A DNA stretch of 32,679 nt from an uncultured Geobacteraceae bacterium (GTDB taxonomy: Bacteria > Desulfobacterota > Desulfuromonadia > Geobacterales > Pseudopelobacteraceae): positions 1 through 32,679 of the forward strand of contig CAIOXL010000151.1 of the NCBI GenBank assembly GCA_903862245.1. The letters are read 5' to 3'. The notes beneath the pieces were generated by a model. That model made no database searches. It had not been told where the DNA came from and saw only the letters and a list, made by a program, of their open reading frames with translations. The stretch's first letter is position 1; every line of letters begins with the position of its first letter. The translations under genes were made by a program, and so were the position numbers. Below are positions 7,088 to 15,508 of the stretch, one piece after another.

Positions 7088-9772
7088 TCAAGATGCTTTT
7101 GCCCCTGAGCGGAGTTGGGCACGCACAAACGCCTCTTCCTCCTCCCGGCTGTCCACCTCTCCATCGAGGCGCGCCTGAAGCAGTCGCTCCTTGATCCGCC
7201 CAAACAGCGGACCCGGTTCAAGGCCGAGGCGGCACAGATCATCTCCTGTCAGTAACGGAGCCACGGAGCGCAGTCGGGTCAAGTAGAGCGAGGCAAAGCG
7301 CCTGACCTGTTCGCTGCTGGCCCGCGCTGCTAAATAAAGAAGCATTTCCGGCGCCAGCGGGCTGAACCAGATAAATAGTCGGCTGTTACGCACCGTGCCC
7401 CCCTGCTTGATCTGCCGCTTGATGGCATTCAGCGTCGTGAACACCAGTCGGCGCTGAGTGCAGAGGCGCTCGGCAAGGCGCCCCGAAACTGCCAGACGGC
7501 GACAGGCGGCGTGGAACTCTTCTGCCGTCAGACCGTCGCACAGGGCGAGGAGGTAGACCTGCCACGGTTCGCACCGTTCCTCCAGATAGAGCAGCCGAAA
7601 CCACGCCATGACCTGCCCCGCTTCCTGCAGTACCCGTTCCGTGGCCGGGGTGAGTTTGAGTGCGGGGTGGATGAACGGCAAAAGCCCCAGAGAAGAGATC
7701 CGCCCGATGGCCGCCACCGGCTCCTTTTCTCGCATGATCTGCACCAGTTCGTTCAGCAGGCGCTCCCCGCCAAGGGTGTCCGGAAGCTGCATCCGTACCG
7801 CACTCCGGATCAGGTTTTCCGTATGGGGGGCGATGTGAAAGCCGAGGCGCTGCTCAAAACGGACCGCCCGAAACAGCCGGGTCGGATCTTCGACGAATGA
7901 CAGGTTGTGCAGCACCCTGACAACCCGTTCCTGAATATCCTGCCGCCCACCGAAATGGTCGGTCAGCTGGCCGAACCGGTCGCTGTTGATGCAGAGCGCC
8001 AGCGTGTTGATCGTAAAATCGCGCCGGTACAGATCCTGGCGGAGCGAGGCCCGCTCCACCATGGGCAGGGCACCGGGGGATTCGTAATATTCCAGACGGG
8101 TACTGGCCACATCGATTTTGCCCCCGTCCGGCAGGATCAGCACCGCCGTGCCGAATTTCCGGTGGCTCCGCACCCTGCCGCCGTACCGTCCGGCGAACCA
8201 TTCGGCGAAGAACATCCCATCACCCTCCACGGTGACGTCGATATCCAGGTTGTCGATGCCGAGCAGCAGGTCCCGTACAAAACCGCCCACCGCATACACC
8301 GCCAGCCCCAGGGCATCACCGGCCGCACCGAGCTGCTGCAGGATGTCGCGCGTTCCGGCACCAAGCCGTTTGCCGAGGAGGCCGACAACGGAACGGGTCC
8401 GGGTTGGCAGATTGAGAGCGTCAAGGTCATACAGAGCGCCGGTCTCGCCGCGCCGGCCGCCATGGATATGGCGCATCAGGTCGGTGCGCGTGACCGCTCC
8501 GGCCAGCTGCGTGCCGCAAAATACCGGTACGAAACGCCGGTTGCCGGTGACCATGTATGACTGGATTTCCGCCAGGGGCGTATCCGGGGTCGCCGTAAGG
8601 AATTCCGTATGCATGAAATCCGTTACGGGCGATGAGGCGAGCCCGTGGTGCAGCGCCTTTTCCACGGTCCGGCGCGAAATGACGCCGACCATCTGTTCGC
8701 CGGACATGACCGGCATGGCGTTGCAGTTGTAGCGGGTCAGCTGTTCGCGGGCCCCGGCAATATCCAGTAAGTCCGGCATGGTCTTGACCGGAGACGACAT
8801 GATGCTTCCGGCGGTCGCTCCCCCCCGGAGTGACTGGCGCAATACTCCGTCAAGCCTTGCGAGAACCTGCTTCAGCGACTGGTTGTGTACGACCGCCGAT
8901 GCCGCAGTAGCATGCCCTCCCCCCTGGAACTCCTTCATGATTTCACCGGCATCAACCCCGGGGGTATGGCTCCGGGCCACCAGGTAGACGTGGTCCTCCA
9001 TGGCCACCGCCACAAACAGGGCGTCCATATTTTCCATGTCCCGCATCATGTGCGCCAGCGCGGCAATATCACCAATGTACCGTTCACTTGAGGCATACGC
9101 TATGGAGAGCAGTACGCCGTTGACCCTGCTTGTTTTGAGGGTTGTCAGCAACTGTTTCAGCAGTCCCATCTGCGCTTTGGTCAACTCCGGCGTCAGCGCA
9201 TCGCTGACCACCGCAAGCCGGGCCCCCTGCCCCAGGAGCCACGCCGCCGCCCGGTAATCATCCGCTGTTGTGGAGGTGAACAGCAGACGGCCGGTGTCTT
9301 CATGAATACCGAGCAGGATCAGGGTTGCTTCTTCAGGGGTGAGGGAGACCTCCTGCGCCATCAGAAGCGACACCATAAGTGTCGAGGCGGAGCCGCAGAC
9401 GCCCAGGTGGCCACCGGTCGGCACGATGCTCTCCTCCGTCACCGGATGATGGTCATAGATGTGAATTTCAAGGGATGGCGTGCCGATGATTTCGGCGAAC
9501 CGCCCGATGCGGGCGGCCTGCTGGCAATCGACGATGATCAGGCGGGTAATTGACGGAAGGTCGATCTCTTTGGCGCGGATGAAGTTCGGCAGATATTGCG
9601 GGTGCCGCTCGATAAAATCGCGCACCCCCTTTTCCTGTGAGCCGGAAAAGGAAGGCAGCGCACCGGGATAGAGCCTGAGCGCCGCCGTCATGGCGCCCAG
9701 GCAGTCAAAGTCAGCATTGGTGTGAGTGGTGATGACGTCCACGGTTAGCGGGTGCTCCCGGTTATTTGACAT
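7088..9772 (-). CDS. DHH / CBS / tRNA nucleotidyltransferase-poly(A) polymerase fusion
   Basis: 894 residues from ATG at 9772; a GTG one codon upstream at 9775 is also possible. Domains in order: DHH phosphoesterase (H17, D21, D23, then YDHHP and GIHEDTG), DHHA1 with GGGH (about 282), two CBS domains (about 320-438), and a class II nucleotidyltransferase head with GGFVRD (about 496) and the DIDV acid pair, RRDFTINTLA and EDPTRLFRAVRFEQRLGF, followed by a helical RNA-binding region. The catalytic half adds nucleotides to RNA 3' ends. This fused form is known from Geobacter-like bacteria and other lineages, some of which split CCA addition between two enzymes; whether this one adds C, A or CCA cannot be read here. 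The start overlaps the end of glgP, implying cotranscription. Confidence 0.88.
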   Translation of the reverse strand: MSNNREHPLTVDVITTHTNADFDCLGAMTAALRLYPGALPSFSGSQEKGVRDFIERHPQYLPNFIRAKEIDLPSITRLIIVDCQQAARIGRFAEIIGTPSLEIHIYDHHPVTEESIVPTGGHLGVCGSASTLMVSLLMAQEVSLTPEEATLILLGIHEDTGRLLFTSTTADDYRAAAWLLGQGARLAVVSDALTPELTKAQMGLLKQLLTTLKTSRVNGVLLSIAYASSERYIGDIAALAHMMRDMENMDALFVAVAMEDHVYLVARSHTPGVDAGEIMKEFQGGGHATAASAVVHNQSLKQVLARLDGVLRQSLRGGATAGSIMSSPVKTMPDLLDIAGAREQLTRYNCNAMPVMSGEQMVGVISRRTVEKALHHGLASSPVTDFMHTEFLTATPDTPLAEIQSYMVTGNRRFVPVFCGTQLAGAVTRTDLMRHIHGGRRGETGALYDLDALNLPTRTRSVVGLLGKRLGAGTRDILQQLGAAGDALGLAVYAVGGFVRDLLLGIDNLDIDVTVEGDGMFFAEWFAGRYGGRVRSHRKFGTAVLILPDGGKIDVASTRLEYYESPGALPMVERASLRQDLYRRDFTINTLALCINSDRFGQLTDHFGGRQDIQERVVRVLHNLSFVEDPTRLFRAVRFEQRLGFHIAPHTENLIRSAVRMQLPDTLGGERLLNELVQIMREKEPVAAIGRISSLGLLPFIHPALKLTPATERVLQEAGQVMAWFRLLYLEERCEPWQVYLLALCDGLTAEEFHAACRRLAVSGRLAERLCTQRRLVFTTLNAIKRQIKQGGTVRNSRLFIWFSPLAPEMLLYLAARASSEQVRRFASLYLTRLRSVAPLLTGDDLCRLGLEPGPLFGRIKERLLQARLDGEVDSREEEEAFVRAQLRSGAKAS

Positions 9773-12266
9773 CACCGATCGGCATCGCCTTCAATCGCCA
9801 GATGTCCTCGTTGTAGTCGCTGATGGTCCGGTCGGTGGAAAACTTGCCGCTGCAAGCACTGTTCATGATGCTCATGCGGGTCCAGCGTTCGCGATCCTGA
9901 TACGCAGTTGCCACACGCTGCTGGGCGTCGACGAAGCTGCGGAAATCAGCGGCTACCATCCAGGGGTCATGGGGTGAGCAGATCGCGTTGATGATCGGGT
10001 CGAACAGTCCGGATTCAAACAGGTTGAAGTGGCCGGAACGGAGCAGGTTCATGACCCGCTGCAGATCGTCGTCATGGTTGATGATCCCGTGCGGATCATA
10101 GTTCCAGCGCAGATCATCAACCTCTTCACTGGTCAGACCGAACATGAAGAAGTTGTCTTCGCCGACCTCTTCGAGAATCTCGATATTTGCCCCGTCCAGT
10201 GTGCCAATGGTGACGGCGCCGTTCATCATAAATTTCATATTTCCGGTTCCGGACGCCTCTTTGCCGGCCGTTGACAGTTGCTCCGAGAGGTCGGTGCCAG
10301 GGCAGATGATCTCCATGGCGGTGACGCTGTAGTTGGGGAGAAATGCCACTTTGAGCCGGTCACCAACGTGCGGATCGGCGTTGACCACATCAGCCACATT
10401 ATTGATCAGCTTGATGATCAGTTTTGCCATGGCATAGCCGGGTGCAGCCTTGCCGCCGATCAGGACGCAGCGGCCGGTCCAGCCCGCCGTGTCACCCCGC
10501 TTGATCCGGTCATAGAGATGGATGACGTGCAGGATGTTGAGGAGCTGGCGTTTGTATTCATGAATCCGCTTGACCTGAACATCGAAGATCGAATCGGGGT
10601 TGAAGGTGACACAGCACTTCGCCTGGACGAGAGCCGCCAGGCGCACCTTGTTGGCCTGTTTCACGTCATGCCAGTCCCGCCGGAATTCGGCATCTTCCAC
10701 AAACCGGGTAATCTGGTTGATCTGCTGCAGATCGGCCACCCAGGCGGTGCCGACCTTGTCGCTGACCAGGCGGCTGAGCCCCGGATTTGCGTGGGCGATC
10801 CAGCGGCGCGGGGTGACACCGTTGGTTTTGTTGTTGAACTTGTGCGGCCAGAGCTCATAAAAGTCGCGGAACAGCCCCTGGGCAAGAAGCTGCGAGTGCA
10901 GGGCGGCAACGCCGTTGACGGAAAAGCTCCCGACAATCGCCAGGAACGCCATGCGCACCTGGGGAACCGCCCCCTCTTCGACGATGGACATACGCCGCAT
11001 CCGCTCGTTGTCGCCCGGCCAGCGAAGAGAGACTTCCGCCATGAAGCGGGCGTTGATCTCCAGAATAATTTCAAGAATCCGGGGGAGGAGCTGACCGAAA
11101 AGCGGCAGCGGCCATCTTTCCAGTGCTTCCGGAAGCAGGGTGTGATTGGTGTACGCCATGGTCTGGCAGGTAATCCCCCACGCCTGGTCCCATCCCATCC
11201 CCTGTTCGTCCATGAGAATCCGCATCAGCTCCGGCACGGCGCAGCTCGGATGGGTGTCGTTCAGCTGGAAACAGTTATCGGCGGCAAAGCGGCTGAAGTC
11301 CCCTTTGTGCACCATGGTCCACCGCTCGACCACATCCTGAAGGCTGGCTGAAGCGAGGAAGTACTGCTGGCGCAGCCGGAGTACCTTGCCGTTTTCACTG
11401 GCGTCGTTCGGGTAGAGCACCATGGTGATATTTTCAGCTTCATTTTTCGTCGCCACAGATTCGGCATAGCCGCCGGCGTTGAATTCGCCCAGGTCAAAGG
11501 CATCGGTGGCGGCCGCTTTCCAGAGGCGCAGGGTGTTGACGGTGCCGTTGCGATAACCGGGAATCGGAATGTCATAGGGGACAGCCAGCACATCCCGGCT
11601 GTCAACCCAGCGGGCACGCGGTTCCCCGTTGTCGGTACGGTAATGTTCGCTCCGCCCGCCGAAGCGGACCCGCTGGGTGAATTCCGGCCGTTCCTGTTCC
11701 CAGGGGTTGCCGTCCCGCAGCCAGTGGTCCGGCTCCTCTATCTGATGGCCCTCCACGATCCGCTGCCGGAACATGCCGTATTCATAGCGGATTCCGTAAC
11801 CCATGACCGGCAGCTGCAGGGCGGCGCAGCTGTCCAGAAAGCAGGCGGCCAGGCGGCCAAGGCCGCCGTTGCCGAGTCCGGCGTCAATTTCGGCACCGGC
11901 CAGATCCTCCAGGTTGATACCGAGTTCATGCATCGCCTGATCAGCCGTGTCGGTGATGCCGAGGTTGAGCATGGCATTACCGAGGGTCCGCCCCATGAGA
12001 AACTCCAGAGACAGGTAATAGCCCCGTTTGCACTGGGATTCGACATACGTGTAGCGGGTCTTTTTCCACCGCTCCATGAGGCGGTCACGCACGGTCAGTG
12101 CCAGCGCCTTGTAATAGTAGTTGACTGAGCGGCTGTATTTGTTCTGGCCGAGAGTGTAGGTGAAGTAGCGGCGGTAATCCTGGATCAGGGCCGGGGCATC
12201 AAGCGACAGCGGAGGAATTTCCGTCAAACCGGGGGAGTAAATGGTGCGTTTCTTTTTATGAACCAT
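9762..12266 (-). CDS. glgP: Glycogen/alpha-glucan phosphorylase
   Basis: 834 residues. The enzyme releases glucose 1-phosphate from alpha-1,4-glucan ends using inorganic phosphate, with pyridoxal phosphate as cofactor. The PLP-binding signature EASGTGNMKFMMNG is intact, with the Schiff-base lysine at about residue 678. Other family blocks are YYLSLEFLMGRTLGN, DAGLGNGGLGRLAACFLDS, GYGIRYEYGMF and FNNKTNGVTPRRW. The ATG at 12266 (MVHKKKRT) is preferred over an upstream start at 12326, because AAAGGGA lies 6-7 nt upstream and the length then fits the family. Its end overlaps the start of the downstream fusion gene by 11 nt. No other glycogen genes are in the window. Confidence 0.93.
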   Translation of the reverse strand: MVHKKKRTIYSPGLTEIPPLSLDAPALIQDYRRYFTYTLGQNKYSRSVNYYYKALALTVRDRLMERWKKTRYTYVESQCKRGYYLSLEFLMGRTLGNAMLNLGITDTADQAMHELGINLEDLAGAEIDAGLGNGGLGRLAACFLDSCAALQLPVMGYGIRYEYGMFRQRIVEGHQIEEPDHWLRDGNPWEQERPEFTQRVRFGGRSEHYRTDNGEPRARWVDSRDVLAVPYDIPIPGYRNGTVNTLRLWKAAATDAFDLGEFNAGGYAESVATKNEAENITMVLYPNDASENGKVLRLRQQYFLASASLQDVVERWTMVHKGDFSRFAADNCFQLNDTHPSCAVPELMRILMDEQGMGWDQAWGITCQTMAYTNHTLLPEALERWPLPLFGQLLPRILEIILEINARFMAEVSLRWPGDNERMRRMSIVEEGAVPQVRMAFLAIVGSFSVNGVAALHSQLLAQGLFRDFYELWPHKFNNKTNGVTPRRWIAHANPGLSRLVSDKVGTAWVADLQQINQITRFVEDAEFRRDWHDVKQANKVRLAALVQAKCCVTFNPDSIFDVQVKRIHEYKRQLLNILHVIHLYDRIKRGDTAGWTGRCVLIGGKAAPGYAMAKLIIKLINNVADVVNADPHVGDRLKVAFLPNYSVTAMEIICPGTDLSEQLSTAGKEASGTGNMKFMMNGAVTIGTLDGANIEILEEVGEDNFFMFGLTSEEVDDLRWNYDPHGIINHDDDLQRVMNLLRSGHFNLFESGLFDPIINAICSPHDPWMVAADFRSFVDAQQRVATAYQDRERWTRMSIMNSACSGKFSTDRTISDYNEDIWRLKAMPIGDVK

Positions 12267-12385
12267 GGGTGTTCCCTTTCGTGCAGCACCCGCAGCGGTG
12301 CGGATGAATGAGTTTTGATGACGCAAGTGGCGGACAGGCTACACGCTTTTGCCCCAGAAGGCAAATGTGATCGCATCAGTCCTTA

Positions 12386-13558
12386 TCAGACCGCCATTTC
12401 CCGGAAGCGTTGTACCGCTTCAGGGATGGTTTCCTCCCGGATGTTGCCGAAGGCCAGCCGCAGGTATCCTTCCAGGCCGGGGCCGAACACCTCCCCCGGC
12501 AGGGAGAGGATGGCGGCTTCATCCACCAGCCGTTTCGCCACCTGACGGCCGCTGCAGCCGGTGAACGGATGACGTACCCAGGCAAAGAAGGCACCGCTGG
12601 CCGCCAGGTGAAAGCGGTTGCCCGGTCGGGTAAATTCGGCGCGGAACAGATCGTGGCGGCGGTTCATCATCTCCCGGTTGTTTGCAACCCACCGGTCGAG
12701 GTGCTCGACGCCGAATTTGACGGCGTGCTGGGTGATGCGCGGCTGACAGACCGCCATGCTGTCCTGCGCCTTGAGTGCCTGATGAATGAAATCACCGGAA
12801 GCGACAAGCATTCCGGCCCGGTAGCCGGTCAGCGCGTAGGTTTTACCGAACGAGGCGAGCTGCACGAAATGATCACCCCACGCCGGGTCGCAAAACAGCT
12901 CGTGGGGGCGGTGCCCCCCCGGAATGAATTCATTGTAGGTCTCGTCGAGGATAAGGGCGATGCCGTGACGCCGGGCGACGTCAAACAGCTCCCGCACCGT
13001 GTCGGGTGGAACGATGGCTCCGGTCGGGTTACTGGGGGTGACGACCAGAATGGCCCGGGTTCTGTCGGTGATCAGTCGCTCAAGCTGGACCGGATCGGGA
13101 AGCCCCCCCCGGGACTCAACAAACGGCGCGTAGCGCCCCTGAATGCCGAGGATATCCAGCGCCATGGCATGATCAAAATAATAGGGGGTCTGCACCACAA
13201 TCTCATCACCGGCCCGGCAGAGGGTGACCAGTGCCAGCCAGAATGCCTGGCTGGCGCCGATGGTGAGGCAGAAATTGTCCGGCGACAGCAGTGCGCCGTA
13301 TTTCCTGGCGTAATAGCCGGCCAGGGCCGCACGCACCTCCGGCAGCCCCTCGTCCGGAGAATATTTCGACATGAGCGGATCGGCCGGCAGGGTGGCCAGA
13401 TAAGCCGTCATTTCCGGGGCGGGGGGATAATCCGGTACCGCCTGGCAGAGGTCGATCAGCACGCGGCCGTCGTCCGGCCGGTCGGCCAGCCAGCGCTTTA
13501 CCTCGGAAATGGGCGGGAAGTGAACGTTGGTTATATGCGGCGATATCAGCATGCTCAT
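12386..13558 (-). CDS. Class I/II PLP-dependent aminotransferase
   Basis: 390 residues of the aspartate-aminotransferase fold. Visible are SKYSPDEGLPEVRAALAGYY, GASQAFWLALVTL (cofactor phosphate region), VVTPSNPTGAIVPP, LILDETYNEF (Asp contacting the pyridine nitrogen) and SFGKTYALTGYRAGM with the PLP lysine at K239. The substrate cannot be told from sequence alone. The ATG at 13558 has GGAG 7 nt upstream; a longer in-frame N-terminus to 13648 would cross the predicted promoter and is rejected. It diverges from the dcw cluster and is followed after 119 nt by glgP on the same strand. Confidence 0.88.
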   Translation of the reverse strand: MSMLISPHITNVHFPPISEVKRWLADRPDDGRVLIDLCQAVPDYPPAPEMTAYLATLPADPLMSKYSPDEGLPEVRAALAGYYARKYGALLSPDNFCLTIGASQAFWLALVTLCRAGDEIVVQTPYYFDHAMALDILGIQGRYAPFVESRGGLPDPVQLERLITDRTRAILVVTPSNPTGAIVPPDTVRELFDVARRHGIALILDETYNEFIPGGHRPHELFCDPAWGDHFVQLASFGKTYALTGYRAGMLVASGDFIHQALKAQDSMAVCQPRITQHAVKFGVEHLDRWVANNREMMNRRHDLFRAEFTRPGNRFHLAASGAFFAWVRHPFTGCSGRQVAKRLVDEAAILSLPGEVFGPGLEGYLRLAFGNIREETIPEAVQRFREMAV

Positions 13559-13594
13559 TTCAGCTCTCCGGCAGACAGATGGATTCCGGCCGCA

Positions 13595-13622
13595 AATATA
13601 CCAGAAATAGACCGCCTGACAC
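13595..13622 (-). promoter_or_regulatory. Candidate promoter of the aminotransferase gene
   Basis: On the minus strand, GTGTCA (13622-13617) and TATATT (13600-13595) are separated by 16 nt. A TG dinucleotide in the extended -10 position (TGG-TATATT) supports it. The expected transcript start is about 30 nt before the ATG at 13558. It would be back-to-back with the dcw promoter. Confidence 0.45.
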
Positions 13623-13656
13623 GCACAATTTTCCCCTACAAAATTCATATTTTATA

Positions 13657-13685
13657 TTGACACAAGCCTTGACCGACGGTATAAG
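13657..13685 (+). promoter_or_regulatory. Sigma-70 promoter of the dcw cluster
   Basis: A perfect -35 TTGACA (13657-13662) and -10 TATAAG (13680-13685) are separated by the ideal 17 nt. Transcription should begin near 13691-13693, about 50 nt before the mraZ ATG, and drive the whole downstream cluster. Confidence 0.85.
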
Positions 13686-13695
13686 TTCCATCACT

Positions 13696-13720
13696 GTGGA
13701 AAAAAGTGGAACATTGTGGA
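13696..13720 (+). promoter_or_regulatory. Likely MraZ operator: three GTGGA boxes at 10-bp period
   Basis: GTGGA occurs at 13696, 13706 and 13716, in units GTGGAAAAAA, GTGGAACATT and GTGGAAAAAA. Exact 10-bp phasing puts all boxes on one DNA face. MraZ is known to bind direct repeats of a TGGG- or GTGG-like core at about 10-bp spacing upstream of its own gene in other bacteria. The boxes lie from about +4 to +30 relative to the predicted transcript start, so binding would hinder initiation or early elongation. The third box contains an in-frame GTG that should not be taken as the mraZ start. Confidence 0.8.
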
Positions 13721-13742
13721 AAAAAATACCAACAAGGCGACC

Positions 13743-14219
13743 ATGTTCAGGGGAATTTTCGAGACAACCGTAGATGCCAAGGGGCGCACCAGCATGCCCG
13801 CCAGATTCCGGGAGATTCTCGCCGGCACCCATGGCGACGAGCGCTTTTTCCTGACCAATTCGGTACCGGTTGATCTGGGCGGCGGCGTACACAGTTCCGG
13901 CCTGCTGATTTTTCCCTACAACGAGTGGTTCGTTTTTGAAGAAAACTTCCGTGTCAGCAAAGGGTTCACCTCCGAGCAGCGCAAAAGTATTCTCCGGACG
14001 ATTATTTCGCCGGCCCAGGAGTGCTGCGCCGACAAGCTGGGGCGGTTTCTGATTCCGCCGACCTTTCGTAAAAGTGCCGCCCTCGACCGGGAAATCCAGT
14101 TCGTCGGCACAATGGACAAGATAGAAATCTGGAGCATGAGTGAATGGGACAAGGTCCGGGCCCAGGATGTGAAAAATTTCCCGAGCGGCACTGAAGCGGC
14201 CGCAGAGCTCGGTCTCTAG
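13743..14219 (+). CDS. mraZ: Transcriptional regulator MraZ
   Basis: 158 residues. MraZ is a ring-forming DNA-binding protein with two AbrB-like halves that regulates the dcw operon. The canonical N-terminus MFRG fixes the start at ATG 13743, rather than the in-frame GTG at 13716 inside the third operator box. [16 protein letters not shown] (D11-x-K-G-R15) and the second-half [14 protein letters not shown] are the paired signature motifs. The length is close to that of the E. coli protein. It is first in the cluster, and its TAG stop shares one base with the GTG start of rsmH. Confidence 0.96.
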   Translation: MFRGIFETTVDAKGRTSMPARFREILAGTHGDERFFLTNSVPVDLGGGVHSSGLLIFPYNEWFVFEENFRVSKGFTSEQRKSILRTIISPAQECCADKLGRFLIPPTFRKSAALDREIQFVGTMDKIEIWSMSEWDKVRAQDVKNFPSGTEAAAELGL

Positions 14220-15154
14220 TGACCGCGTTCCAGCATCTTTCCGTTCTGCCGCATGAGGTCATGGCGTTTCTGGCCCCGGCGGACGGCAAAACCTATCTGG
14301 ACGGTACGCTGGGAGGGGGAGGCCATGCCGCCCTGATCCTTGAAAAAGCCCCGCACGGGCTGCTGGTCGGCATCGACCGGGACCGCTCCGCGCTGGCCGC
14401 AGCGGGCGAACGGCTGGCGATATACGGTGAACAGGTACGGCTGCTGCACGGCGACTTTGCCGACCTCACCGGCCTGCTGAACAGCATCGGCCTAACAGCG
14501 CTGGACGGTTTCATCCTTGACCTGGGCGTTTCGTCGCACCAGCTGGATACAAGGGAGCGCGGTTTCAGTTTTCAGCAGGATGCGCCGCTGGATATGCGCA
14601 TGGATACGAGCAGCGGCGAAACCGCCGCAGACCTGGTCAACGACCTGCCGGAAGCGGAACTGGAGCGGATAATTGCCCAGTACGGCGAAGAGCGCTGGGC
14701 AAAACGGATCGCGGCATTCATCGTCAGGGAACGGGCAGAGGCCCCGATATCCACCACCTTCCGGCTGGTGGACATCATCAAGGGGGCGGTTCCCAAGGCC
14801 AAGTGGGATGAGCGGATTCATCCGGCCACCCGCACGTTCCAGGCGCTCCGCATTGCGGTTAACACTGAACTGGAAAGTCTGGAGCGGGGGATGCGGGCGG
14901 CCCTTGACCTGTTGAAACCGGGGGGACGCGGCGTGATCATCTCATTTCACTCTCTGGAAGACCGGATCGTCAAGCATGTCTTTCGGGAATACGCCGAAGG
15001 GTGTACCTGCCCACGCCAGCTGCCGGTCTGTGTATGCGGCAGGCAACCGCGCGTAAAGGTTCTGACCGGACGGCCGGTAACGGCAACAGCAGAGGAAACG
15101 GGGGACAACCCCCGGGCGCGCAGCGCCAAGCTGCGGGCTGTGGAAAAATTGTAA
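14219..15154 (+). CDS. rsmH: 16S rRNA (cytosine(1402)-N(4))-methyltransferase
   Basis: 311 residues from a GTG start overlapping the mraZ stop (TAGTG). The enzyme N4-methylates C1402 in the decoding centre of 16S rRNA using S-adenosylmethionine. Motifs: [21 protein letters not shown] (SAM loop), [52 protein letters not shown] and [18 protein letters not shown] Cys-bearing segment (CTCP, CVCG) precedes the conserved end [14 protein letters not shown]. It is mraZ's standard partner and is formerly known as mraW. Confidence 0.96.
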   Translation: MTAFQHLSVLPHEVMAFLAPADGKTYLDGTLGGGGHAALILEKAPHGLLVGIDRDRSALAAAGERLAIYGEQVRLLHGDFADLTGLLNSIGLTALDGFILDLGVSSHQLDTRERGFSFQQDAPLDMRMDTSSGETAADLVNDLPEAELERIIAQYGEERWAKRIAAFIVRERAEAPISTTFRLVDIIKGAVPKAKWDERIHPATRTFQALRIAVNTELESLERGMRAALDLLKPGGRGVIISFHSLEDRIVKHVFREYAEGCTCPRQLPVCVCGRQPRVKVLTGRPVTATAEETGDNPRARSAKLRAVEKL

Positions 15155-15166
15155 CAGGAGCACGTT

Positions 15167-15508
15167 ATGGCACAGGCACGAGTCGATTATTCAAAAGTTG
15201 CGTCACCGCGGGCGTTTGGCGGATCCGAGGCGGCTTCGCACCGGATCGACATTTTCAAATATCTGATGATCTGCATGATCGTCTTCACGATTGTCTCCGT
15301 CTTTCATGTCTGGTCACGCTTCAAGCTGGTTGACCTCAACCTGCAGATTTCTGAAATCAGCAAACAGGTCATCGAAGCGGGACAGGAGCAGAAGCGGCTG
15401 AAGCTTGAAGCGGCCTCGCTGAGAGCGCCGGCCCGCGTTGAGGCCATTGCCAAGAATGAACTGGGGATGGCGCTGCCGACCGAGCAGCAGATTATTCACG
15501 TAAAATGA
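15167..15508 (+). CDS. ftsL: Cell division protein FtsL
   Basis: 113 residues of a bitopic inner-membrane divisome protein. A cytoplasmic tail (about 1-30) precedes one membrane helix (about 31-50, YLMICMIVFTIVSVFHVW) and a periplasmic coiled coil (about 55-90, LQISEISKQVIEAGQEQKRL). It ends in the conserved ARVEAIAKNELGM segment. FtsL scaffolds the FtsQBL complex and activates FtsW/FtsI. AGGAG lies 6-7 nt before the ATG. The stop overlaps the ftsI start (ATGA). FtsL is poorly conserved, so identification rests on topology plus position between rsmH and ftsI. Confidence 0.88.
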   Translation: MAQARVDYSKVASPRAFGGSEAASHRIDIFKYLMICMIVFTIVSVFHVWSRFKLVDLNLQISEISKQVIEAGQEQKRLKLEAASLRAPARVEAIAKNELGMALPTEQQIIHVK

